DNA from: Allomeiothermus sp035760705 | GTDB taxonomy: Bacteria; Deinococcota; Deinococci; Deinococcales; Thermaceae | Assembly: GCA_035760705.1 (NCBI GenBank) | Contig: DASTSL010000124.1 | Coordinates: forward strand, 7,415 to 71,414 | Length of the DNA stretch: 64,000 nt | Direction of reading: 5' to 3' | Part shown: positions 7,712 to 15,500 of the stretch, in pieces | Layout: each line of letters opens with the position of its first letter | Numbering within the stretch: the stretch's first letter is position 1 | Program-made: the position numbers and the translations under genes | Notes under the pieces: model-generated | Told to the model about the DNA's origin: nothing | Databases searched by the model: none | The model's input: the letters and a program-made list of their open reading frames with translations, nothing else

Positions 7712-7799
7712 AACGATCCATGCCAACAAGCCAGTTCGCTGGGCGGTGCCATAGCCCCCTTGCGGCGCAACCGTATCAGGGGGTCGGGGGGGATAGCTT

Positions 7800-8309
7800 T
7801 TACTCAAGCCGCCCCAAATACCCTGCCAGCTCGTCCCGGTTGATCTCCCCGATGTGCCGGTCCACCAGGTTGCCCTTCGCGTCGAAAAATAGCGTGGTGG
7901 GTAGACCTTGCACGTGTAAAATTTCGGAAAGCTCGGTCCTTTTGTCGAGCAGCGAATTGGGGATCTTCTTGAGTTTGACCTCGCCCAGGAAGATGCGGAT
8001 GGCCTCGGGGCCTTCGCCCATGTTGACGAAGACAAACTGAACGTTTTGCCGCCGGGCGGCTTCCTCGAGCAACAGGGGCATCTCCCGGCGGCAGGGGCCG
8101 CACCACGTAGCCCAGGTGTTGAGCACCACCGGTTTGCCCGCGAAAGCCCGGAGGTTTTTAGGCTGGCCCCCATCGGTCTCGAGGACCAGATCGGGTAGAA
8201 GCACGGCGGCAGGCCGGGAGGTCGAACGGCTCAGCAGACCGTACAAAAGGCCTCCCGCGACCAAAACCGCCAGGCCCCAGCGCAGGAGGTTGGCTCGAGC
8301 AGACAACAT
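7800..8309 (-). CDS. TlpA/ResA-like thiol-disulfide oxidoreductase
   Basis: A 169-residue membrane-anchored thioredoxin-fold protein. Residues 9-27 form an N-terminal hydrophobic anchor, and the active site TWATWCGPCRREMP has cysteines 70 and 73. The cis-proline segment is VQGLPTTLFFD. Proteins of this type reduce or transfer disulfides outside the membrane, often in cytochrome c maturation. No cytochrome biogenesis gene is adjacent, so the partner is unknown. It is convergent with rnj and lies downstream of a UspA-like gene on the same strand. Confidence 0.85.
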   Translation of the reverse strand: MLSARANLLRWGLAVLVAGGLLYGLLSRSTSRPAAVLLPDLVLETDGGQPKNLRAFAGKPVVLNTWATWCGPCRREMPLLLEEAARRQNVQFVFVNMGEGPEAIRIFLGEVKLKKIPNSLLDKRTELSEILHVQGLPTTLFFDAKGNLVDRHIGEINRDELAGYLGRLE

Positions 8310-8354
8310 CAGGGCTCAGCTTAGCAAAGCCCTCCCTGAGATGTATCTGGCCGC

Positions 8355-8900
8355 TTACAGTGCCAAGCCCCAGGCCGCGCTGGAGTACTGTTTGGAGGCT
8401 GGCTGGATCAGTAGCATGGGGATCTGCTGCTCGCTGAGGGTCGCGGCCAGGGCATCGAGGTCTTTCCGGCTCAGGTGGGGAAACACCCGCTCCCCCATCA
8501 CTACGAGGTCACACTTGGGGGCGGCCAGGTTGCTTTTGCCAAGCGAAACACACGCCTCGCTGCTTTCGCGCAGCGAAACACACGCCTCGAGGATGGCCTG
8601 AGTGGGCTCGCGTTCGACCCACTCCACCTCGGCCCCCACCCCAGCTTGGCGGGCCAGCTCGAGCGCGTGATCCAAAGCCTCTTTGGCCAGGTAATGGGCC
8701 GATTCCTCCACCCCCTGGGGGTCCGGAGCCGGGCCGGCGGCGGGGTAACCGTTCAGGCTCAGGTAATGGCGCAGGGCCGGGTCAACCGGGAACAAAAACC
8801 GCACCCGACCGTGGAACATCTGGGCCAGCTTGAGGCTATGGTTCACCGCCTCCTCGCTGGTGTTGCCGAGGTAGACGGGAACCAGGATCTGCTGAATCAC
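8355..8900 (-). CDS. UspA-like universal stress protein with internal tandem repeat
   Basis: A 181-residue protein with the UspA fold pattern: ILVPVYLGNTSEEAVNHSLKLAQ at the N terminus and CDLVVMGERVF near the C terminus. The usual ATP-binding G-X2-G-X9-G-S/T signature is not evident after VVMGER, so it may not bind ATP. Residues 105-124 are two tandem ten-residue copies, EACVSLRESS then EACVSLGKSN, encoded by an in-frame 30-base duplication. Without the repeat the length would be close to the family norm. The gene is followed on the same strand by the tlpA-like gene. Confidence 0.75.
   Translation of the reverse strand: MIQQILVPVYLGNTSEEAVNHSLKLAQMFHGRVRFLFPVDPALRHYLSLNGYPAAGPAPDPQGVEESAHYLAKEALDHALELARQAGVGAEVEWVEREPTQAILEACVSLRESSEACVSLGKSNLAAPKCDLVVMGERVFPHLSRKDLDALAATLSEQQIPMLLIQPASKQYSSAAWGLAL
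8529..8588 (-). repeat. Tandem pair of 30-base units with TTTCGC...GCGAAA core
   Basis: Two adjacent 30-base copies (8559-8588 and 8529-8558) inside the UspA-like gene. Read on the minus strand each begins GAGGCGTGTGTTTCGC. The first has the full palindromic core TTTCGC-TGC-GCGAAA; the second is degenerate. Related tandem pairs occur at 27098-27151 and 44889-44940. Confidence 0.75.
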
Positions 8901-9172
8901 GCTAACCTCCTCGGGCCGGAAGCGAGTCCGAGCCTAGTAGTCCCGCTCAGGGTAGGTAGGGGAACTGAGGGTTCTCTTTGCTGAAACTGAGATGAGGCTG
9001 AGCCTGGCATACCCCAGGACCCTCACTTGGAAGGAGGTCAAGGGTTAAGTAGGGTGCGCCGACCCGACGGCCTCGAGCTTTTGGTTGGCCTGGTAGCTCG
9101 CTTGAGATGCTGAAAATCAGGCTAATCCATGAGACCTCGAGCAGTACCGCGCTACGCCCTACGAAAAACGCT
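8901..9172. other. Intergenic region without a recognisable gene
   Basis: This gap between the upstream end of the usp-like gene and the 3-prime end of the TreS-like gene carries no convincing ORF. Near its right end it has GCGCTACGCCCTACGAAAAAC (9149-9169), similar to the TACGCCCTACG words of the repeat at 17564-17629. Nothing else is evident. Confidence 0.4.
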
Positions 9173-10864
9173 TCAGGACGAAACACCAGACGGTTCCGAC
9201 TCACCGGCAGGCCGGTCCAGGCGGAACCAGAAGAAAGCGTGCGGCCCCAGGGTCACGAAATAGGGCAGTTCGCCGATAGGCGGGAAGGGGGTCTGACCGA
9301 TCATCTCCACCGGGGTAAAGCCTTTCCAGGGGGAGAGGTCGAGTTCTACCGGCTGGGCGAAGCGCGAGAGGTTATTCACCACCAGCACGTGCATCCCGGC
9401 GTAGCTCCTGACATAAGCCAGCACCTTGGGGTTACTTGGGGCCAAGAAGGTGATGTCGCCCCGCCCGAAGACCGGGTACTGTTTGCGCACCCGGATGATC
9501 CGACGCATCCAGTTGAGCAGGCTGGTGGGGGTGCGCTCCTGGGCCTCGACGTTGACCCCTTGGTAGCCATAGGGCGGGTCCACGATCACCGGGCTGTAAA
9601 GCCTCGAGCTATCGGCCCGCGAGAAGCCCGCGTTGCGGTCAATAGTCCACTGCATGGGGGTACGCACCCCGTGCCGATCGGGTAAGTAGATGTTGTCACC
9701 CATCCCGATCTCGTCGCCATAGTAGAGAATGGGGCTACCCGGCAGGGTGAGCAAGATCGAGTGTAGCAACTCGATTTGCCGCCGATCCCCATCCAGCAAA
9801 GGAGCCAGCCGCCGCCGGATCCCCACATTCACCTTCATACGCGGATCCTTGGCGTACTCGGCGTACATATAGGCGCGCTCCTCATCAGTGACCATCTCCA
9901 GGGTCAGCTCGTCGTGGTTGCGCAGGAAGATCGCCCACTGGCAGTCCGGGCGGATTTCGGGAGTGCGCTTGACGATCTCCTCGATGGGCCGGGACTCCTC
10001 GCGGCGCAGGGCCATAAAAATCCGGGGCATCACCGGGAAGTTGAAACACATGTGGAACTCGGGTCGCTCCGCGCTGCCGAAGTAGGCCACCACGTCCTCG
10101 GGCCACTGGTTGGCCTCGGCCAGCAGAAGCTTGCCGGGGAAGTTCTCGTCCACGAAGCGGCGCAGCTCGGCCAGGAAGGCGTGGGTCTCGGAGAGGTTTT
10201 CGCAGTTGGTTCCCTCGCGCTCGAAAAGGTAGGGCACCGCGTCCACCCGGAACCCGTCCAGGCCTAGCTCGAGCCAGAAACGCACCACGTCCAGCATCTC
10301 TTCGCGCACCTTGGGGTTGTCGTAGTTGAGGTCGGGTTGTGAAGAGAAAAACCGGTGCCAGTAGAACTTGCCCACCGAGGGCTCGAAGGCCCAGTTGGAG
10401 GTCTCGGTGTCGGTGAAGATGATCCGGGCCTCCTTGTACTTCTGCGGGGTGTCCGACCAGACGTAGTAGTCATGGTAGGGGTTGTCGGGACTTTTGCGGG
10501 CCTCCTGGAACCAGAAGTGCTGGTCGGAGGTGTGATTGACCACCAAATCGGCGATGACCCGGATGCCACGGGCGTGGGCTTCCTCGAGAAAGCGCTGGAA
10601 ATCGGCCAGGGTCCCGTAATCGGGGTTGATCGCCTTGTAGTCGGCGATGTCGTAGCCGTCGTCCTTGAGGGGCGAGGGGTAGAAGGGCATCAGCCACAGA
10701 CAATCCACCCCCAAAGCCTGCAAGTAGTCCAGGCGCGAGGTGAGCCCAGGGAAATCCCCGATGCCGTCAGCGTTGGAGTCTTGGAAAGAGCGTACGTGCA
10801 GCTCGTAAAAAACGGCGTCCTTATACCACAGCGGATCCGAACTCGGGGCCGATGTCATGCCCAT
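9173..10864 (-). CDS. Short trehalose synthase (TreS)-like GH13 enzyme
   Basis: A 563-residue GH13 protein closely following the N-terminal catalytic half of Thermus TreS, which interconverts maltose and trehalose. It opens DPLWYKDAVFYELHVRSF. GH13 regions are DLVVNH (residues 106-111), GFRVDAVPYLFEREG with nucleophile D208, LLLAEANQW with acid E250, and FLRNHDELTLE with D318. The beta-sheet C domain ends soon after LGPHAFFWFRL. Thermus and Meiothermus TreS proteins are about 960 residues as I recall, so the long C-terminal part is absent here. ATG 10864 or 10858 could be the start; neither has a clear ribosome site. An otsA/otsB relic lies just upstream. Confidence 0.85.
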   Translation of the reverse strand: MGMTSAPSSDPLWYKDAVFYELHVRSFQDSNADGIGDFPGLTSRLDYLQALGVDCLWLMPFYPSPLKDDGYDIADYKAINPDYGTLADFQRFLEEAHARGIRVIADLVVNHTSDQHFWFQEARKSPDNPYHDYYVWSDTPQKYKEARIIFTDTETSNWAFEPSVGKFYWHRFFSSQPDLNYDNPKVREEMLDVVRFWLELGLDGFRVDAVPYLFEREGTNCENLSETHAFLAELRRFVDENFPGKLLLAEANQWPEDVVAYFGSAERPEFHMCFNFPVMPRIFMALRREESRPIEEIVKRTPEIRPDCQWAIFLRNHDELTLEMVTDEERAYMYAEYAKDPRMKVNVGIRRRLAPLLDGDRRQIELLHSILLTLPGSPILYYGDEIGMGDNIYLPDRHGVRTPMQWTIDRNAGFSRADSSRLYSPVIVDPPYGYQGVNVEAQERTPTSLLNWMRRIIRVRKQYPVFGRGDITFLAPSNPKVLAYVRSYAGMHVLVVNNLSRFAQPVELDLSPWKGFTPVEMIGQTPFPPIGELPYFVTLGPHAFFWFRLDRPAGESEPSGVSS

Positions 10865-10964
10865 CAAATTACCACACCGGTCATGCTCCGGGGCTCGAGC
10901 TGCGACCCCGAGCACTACGAGGAGCGCACGGACCTCACCAGCACAACCGGGTAAGAACTGCCCG

Positions 10965-10987
10965 CCCCTTAGCGCTCTGCGCCAGAG
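10965..10987. repeat. Hairpin repeat with CCCTTAGCGCTCTGC core (copy 2)
   Basis: The 15-mer CCCTTAGCGCTCTGC (10966-10980) is identical to positions 145-159. Here too it sits in a hairpin, with CCCCTT pairing with AAGGGG and CTCT with AGAG. Flanking bases differ from copy 1, so the repeat unit is short. Confidence 0.6.
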
Positions 10988-11090
10988 AAGGGGGTTGGGT
11001 GCTGAATGCTTCGCATCGAGCACTAGGGGGATTCCTCCGCACCGACACCCCTAAACGCGCGGGTACGAGCACGTCATCGGTGACTGCTCT

Positions 11091-11124
11091 CGCCCCCCGC
11101 TCTCGCATGCGAGAGCGGGGGGCG
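11091..11124. repeat. 34-base perfect palindrome
   Basis: CGCCCCCCGCTCTCGCA (11091-11107) is followed directly by its exact reverse complement, TGCGAGAGCGGGGGGCG (11108-11124). There is no spacer and no mismatch. It can form a cruciform or a 17-pair RNA hairpin on either strand. No T tract follows on either side. Confidence 0.9.
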
Positions 11125-11336
11125 GAGTGGCGCCATTGAAAAATCCCCGTGGCGAGCGTACACACCGCCTGCGGCTTAGGCTCCCGATCAGCCGGGGCTC
11201 AGGAAACACTCTGAGCGGGATGACATTGATGAAAAAGGCCGAGCTGGCCTCGAGATCGGAAATTTATACGCGGTGGTGCGAGACCAAAGGAATTTCCCGT
11301 CACGGTTTAGCAGGTTGTCAAAGAAGGACTCGAGCG

Positions 11337-11627
11337 ATGAGCCTGATCGTGGTATCCAACCGGGAGCCGTGTCAGCCGGTGCGTTCGGAAGGCGGGGTGG
11401 AGTGGAAAGCCGCGGTGGGGGGCTCACCGCGGCGCTCACCCCGGTGCTCGAGCAGCAGGGCGGCACCTGGATCGCCTGGGGTGAGCAAGGGCCAGGTCCT
11501 CGAGCGTCTGATCGCCCGCCATCCCCAGCACCACCCGGTCTTTATCGGCGACGACCAGACCGACGAGGAAGGTTTCGCGGCGGTGCGGTTGCTCGAGGGG
11601 CAGCAAACCACCTCGGCCCCCGACTAG
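11337..11627 (+). pseudogene. Remnant of trehalose-phosphate synthase fused to phosphatase end (otsA-otsB relic)
   Basis: The frame begins MSLIVVSNREP, the start of OtsA. After AVGG the OtsA-typical segment GLTAALTPVLEQQGGTWIAW continues in another frame; adding one G to the six-G run at 11417-11422 restores it. At about 11480 the sequence jumps to KGQVLERLIARHPQHHPVFI then GDDQTDEEGF, the end of OtsB, in the original frame. So several hundred codons of OtsA and most of OtsB are missing between the two ends. OtsA makes trehalose-6-phosphate and OtsB dephosphorylates it; neither can be active here. The functional neighbour is the TreS-like gene. Confidence 0.85.
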
Positions 11628-11722
11628 GCCCGAAAAAATCCCCGCGCCGGACAGGGTTCGGCTTCGGCGGTCCCGGTCCAAAAACCGCTCCTTAACCCTC
11701 GGCGAACCTGTGATGGGCGGTA

Positions 11723-11751
11723 TTTACAGCCGTCTCGTGAAGTCCTACTCT
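11723..11751 (+). promoter_or_regulatory. Promoter for the DUF1175/alpha-2-macroglobulin operon
   Basis: TTTACA (11723-11728) and TACTCT (11746-11751) are 17 bases apart. Transcription would start near 11758, just before the ribosome site AGGAG (11761-11765) of the DUF1175 gene. Confidence 0.65.
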
Positions 11752-11769
11752 ATGAGTAATAGGAGCATT

Positions 11770-12480
11770 ATGCACAAATTACTGTACTTAATCCTATTCC
11801 TCGGGGTCACCGCCTGGGCCGCCCCATCCGACGCTTACGGCTATCCGCCCGAGGTCAGGATCACCGATGCCAAAGACCGCGAAGCCTTCATGCGCTGGTT
11901 CGCGGCCATCGCCGAGGCCCAGTACACAGCTCCTAGCCCAAACTGGAAGCCCGAGGATCAAGACTGCGCTGGATTGCTCCGCTACGCCTATGTGGAAGCG
12001 CTCAAACCCAAAACCGCCGAATGGTTCGCCAAGTTCCCCTATCTGCCCGAGCGGGCCATCCCGGCGGTGAAGACGCTCTCCTACCCGATGCCCCAGATCA
12101 GCCGGAGCGTGTTCCGGGTGGCCCCCGGCGCTTACCGGAAAGGGGACGTAAAGGATGGAAAACTGGTCGGGCGCACCACCGCCTTGTACCTGATGCGCTA
12201 CAACACGGTCTTTCTGGGCCGTACCCCGGACAAGGCCAGGCGCGGCGACCTGCTGTTTTTCGTCCACCCGCTCGCGGAAGGCTCGGCCTATCACAGCATG
12301 GTCTATCTGGGAAACGGCATGGTGGTATATCACACCGGTTTGAGCCCCGAGGAAGGGGGTGAGGTCAGGTTGCTCTCGCTCGAGACCCTGCGGCAGCACC
12401 CGGTCAAAAGCTGGCACCCGGTGCCGGAGAACCCGAACTTCCTGGGATTCTTTCGCTGGAAGATCTTGGTTGGCCCATGA
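11770..12480 (+). CDS. DUF1175 family secreted protein
   Basis: A 236-residue protein with an N-terminal signal peptide (MHKLLYLILFLGVTAWA). It has the DUF1175 pattern: FMRWFAAIAEAQYTAPSPNW, a DQDCAGLLRYAYVEAL segment with a conserved cysteine, GDLLFFVHP, and SMVYLGNGMVVYHTG. The cysteine and later histidines are arranged like an NlpC/P60-type papain fold, but this is inference. DUF1175 genes occur beside bacterial alpha-2-macroglobulins, as in the Escherichia coli yfaS-yfaT locus, and the same pairing is seen here. ATG 11770 is chosen for AGGAG at 11761-11765. It is the first gene of a four-gene operon. Confidence 0.85.
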   Translation: MHKLLYLILFLGVTAWAAPSDAYGYPPEVRITDAKDREAFMRWFAAIAEAQYTAPSPNWKPEDQDCAGLLRYAYVEALKPKTAEWFAKFPYLPERAIPAVKTLSYPMPQISRSVFRVAPGAYRKGDVKDGKLVGRTTALYLMRYNTVFLGRTPDKARRGDLLFFVHPLAEGSAYHSMVYLGNGMVVYHTGLSPEEGGEVRLLSLETLRQHPVKSWHPVPENPNFLGFFRWKILVGP

Positions 12481-12541
12481 AGAAAGGCTAAGAGCTAACC
12501 GTTGGTGGGTCATAGCAAAGGAGAGGTGGATCAGAATATTT

Positions 12542-15500
12542 ATGAAACGGCTTCTACAGGGAATTTTATTGACGTTATTGGTGCTGCCGGTGTTCGCCCA
12601 GAGCGGGGTGCGGATGGAACTCTATGGCGGGGGGGTCAAGAGCCCGCAGGACCGGGTCACCCTCGAGTACTACATGCAGCACCCACAGAACACCCGCCTC
12701 GAGCTGTTCCGCCTGCGCGAGCCCGATAAGCTGCTGGGCCTGTACGGCCCGCGGGGGGTGCGGGTAGGGGGGCTGGAAGACCTGGAGAAAACCCGGCTGC
12801 GGGTCATCCCGATCTATCCAGGACAGCGCGAGTACGGGACTGTGAGCATCGGGCGGCTCGAGCCCGGCCTCTACTACGCCCGGATCGGGGGCGGGGCGGG
12901 CCGGACGCTGATCCTGGTCACCCGGCTGGGTCTGGTGGTCAAGGCCGAGCCGGGGCGGACCCTCACCTACACGGCGGACCTGGCGAGCGGGGAGCCTCGA
13001 GCCGCCCGGGTTTACCTGCTGGGCCGGGGAGGGCCGAGCCAGGCCACCGCCGATGCGAGCGGGATCGCCCGGCTGCAAAGCCCTGCGAGCGACAACCAAA
13101 CCGTGGTGGCAGCCCGTCATGGGTCGGACTGGGCGTTTAGCCGCCTCTTCTGGAACAGTTGGAGCTTGGTCAAAAATCGGGTCTATCTGGTGACCGACCG
13201 ACCGGTGTACCGGCCCGGCCACACGGTGTTCTTCAAAGGCACCGCCCGCAGCGCTCGGGGGCTCAAGCCGCTATCGGGTCGCAGCCTCGAGGTGCGGGTG
13301 GTGGATAGCGACGATAGCCAGGTCCTCGAGCAGAAGTTCACCACCGACGCCTACGGCAGCTTCTTCGGCGAACTCAAGCTGGGACTGGACGCCTCGCTGG
13401 GCAATTACCGGATCGAAGCCGAGCTGGACGGCGAGACCCACGAGGCGGGCTTCGAGGTGCAGGAGTTCGTCAAGCCGGAGTACCAGGTGAGCGTGGTCCC
13501 CGGCAGTTCCACCGCCATCCAGGGGAACAAGGCCCGCTTCACGGTCAAGGGCGAGTACCTCTTTGGTGGCCCGGTGGCGGGCGGCAAGGTGCAGTGGTCG
13601 CTGTTGCGCTCGCCCTACTACCGCTACGGCGAAGGGCTACCCTATGACTTCTACGACGACGCCCAGGGGGTATATGGCGACGTGATCCAGCGCGGCGAGG
13701 GAACCCTGAACGAGAAGGGTGAACTGGTGGTGGAGGTTCCTCTCGAGCGCCAGGGCGACGATTACCGCCTCTCGCTCCAGGCCAGTGTCACCGACGAGGC
13801 CCGGCGCGAACAACAGGGCTCGGCCAGCCTGGTGGCGTACCGGGCGGGGATCGTGCTGGGGCTCGAGACCACCGGCTACGTCTACCAAACCGGCGATACC
13901 GTCCTGCTCAATATCCGCGCCGAGGACTTGCAGGGCAAGCCGGTCGCCGTGCCCTTCACCCTGGTCGCCGAGCGCGAGTTCTGGGTACGCGGCAAGGGGG
14001 TCCGGCGCGAGCAGGTGAGCGCCCGCCAGGGCCAGACGAACGCCAGGGGCGAGGCCACGCTGCGCCTGTCCTTCTCCGAGCAGGGCTCGTACCGCTTCAC
14101 CCTCAGCGCCAAAGACTCGCAAGGCCGCTCCACCAGCCAGCAGAACTACGCCTGGGTCTCGGGCAACTCCTACTGGTTCTGGGGTTACGATGGGCTCTCG
14201 GTGCGGGCCGACAAAAAAGTCTACAAACCCGGCGAGGAGGCCGAGTTCGTGATCCAGTCGCCGGTCGAAAACGGCTATGCCCTGGTGACGCTCGAGGGCA
14301 AATCCCTACAAAAAGCCGAGGTCGTGAAGATGAACGGCTCGGTGCTCACCTATCGCTTCAAGGTGACCGAGGCGATGGGGCCCAACAGCTACCTGAGCGC
14401 GACCGTCATCGGCAACCACAGCTACTACCAGGGCGAGGCCGAGTTCTTCGTGCCGCCGGATCAGAAGTTTTTGAACGTGGCGATCCAGCCCAGCGCCGAG
14501 ACCTTCGAGCCGCAGGACTCCGCCACCTACACCCTGCGGGTGACCGACGCCTCCGGCAAACCGGTAAAGGCCCAGGTCACGGTGGGGCTGGTGGACGAGG
14601 CGATTTACCTGGTTCGGCCCGAGAGCACCCCGGACATCCGCGGCTTCTTCTATCCCCGCCAGAGCAACGTGGTCGGCACCGAGCTGGCGAGCGGGTATAG
14701 CTTTGGCTTCGACGCCTGGAACGTCGCCGGGCGAGCCCCCATGACCTCGGCGGTGTTCGCCCAGGCCAAGGAGGGGATGGCGGCGGCCCGGGTTCGCAGC
14801 GATTTCCGCGACACCATCCTGTGGCTTCCCGCCGTGCAGACCGACGAAAACGGGCGGGCTAGCGTCGAGGTGAAGTTTCCCGACAACCTGACCCAGTGGC
14901 GGATGACCGCGCGGGCCATTACCCTGGGCCAGGAGGTGGGGCAAAACCGCAGCCTGGTGCGCACCACCCTGCCGGTGATCGCCCGGCTCGCAGGTCCGCG
15001 CTTTTTGGTGCGGGGCGACGAGGCCAGCTTGCGGGTGATTGGGCAGAACAACCTGAGCCAGAATTTGCGTGGGCTCCTCAACCTCGAGACCGAAAACCTC
15101 ACCAACACCAACCCCGGAGCCAAGAGCGTAACCCTAAGCGCCGGGGGCCGCAGCACCGCCGACTACACCGTGCGGGCGGCCCAGACCGCAACCGCCAAAC
15201 TCAAGGGCTCGGCCTTGACCCCCACGGCCAGCGACGCGCTCGAGATTACGATCCCGGTGATCTCCAAGGGGGTACGGGACGAGATCGGCTGGGCGGCCCA
15301 GGTGAAGCCGCTCCAGCGGCCCGGCGATGCCGGTACTCAGGGAAGCTCGAGTTGGACCTTTACCCTCCCGACTCAGGTAGACCCCAACTCGGTGCGGGGT
15401 CAATTGGTGCTCACCCCATCGCTGACGGCGGCGGTCGCCCCCGCGTTGCGCTACCTGGCCGGTTACCCCTACGGCTGCTCCGAGCAGACCATGAGCCGCT

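Larger units (their letters stand above)
10865..11336. other. Gene-poor, hairpin-rich region
   Basis: No intact gene is visible between the TreS-like start and the otsA remnant. The stretch holds a hairpin repeat (10965-10987) and a 34-base perfect palindrome (11091-11124). An AT-richer patch AAATTTATACGC near 11259-11270 is a weak promoter candidate for the now-broken otsA. Confidence 0.5.

Noticed and set aside
12359..12541. N-terminal extension of the alpha-2-macroglobulin gene
   Set aside because: It overlaps the DUF1175 gene in another frame; the methionine at 12542 begins a proper signal peptide.
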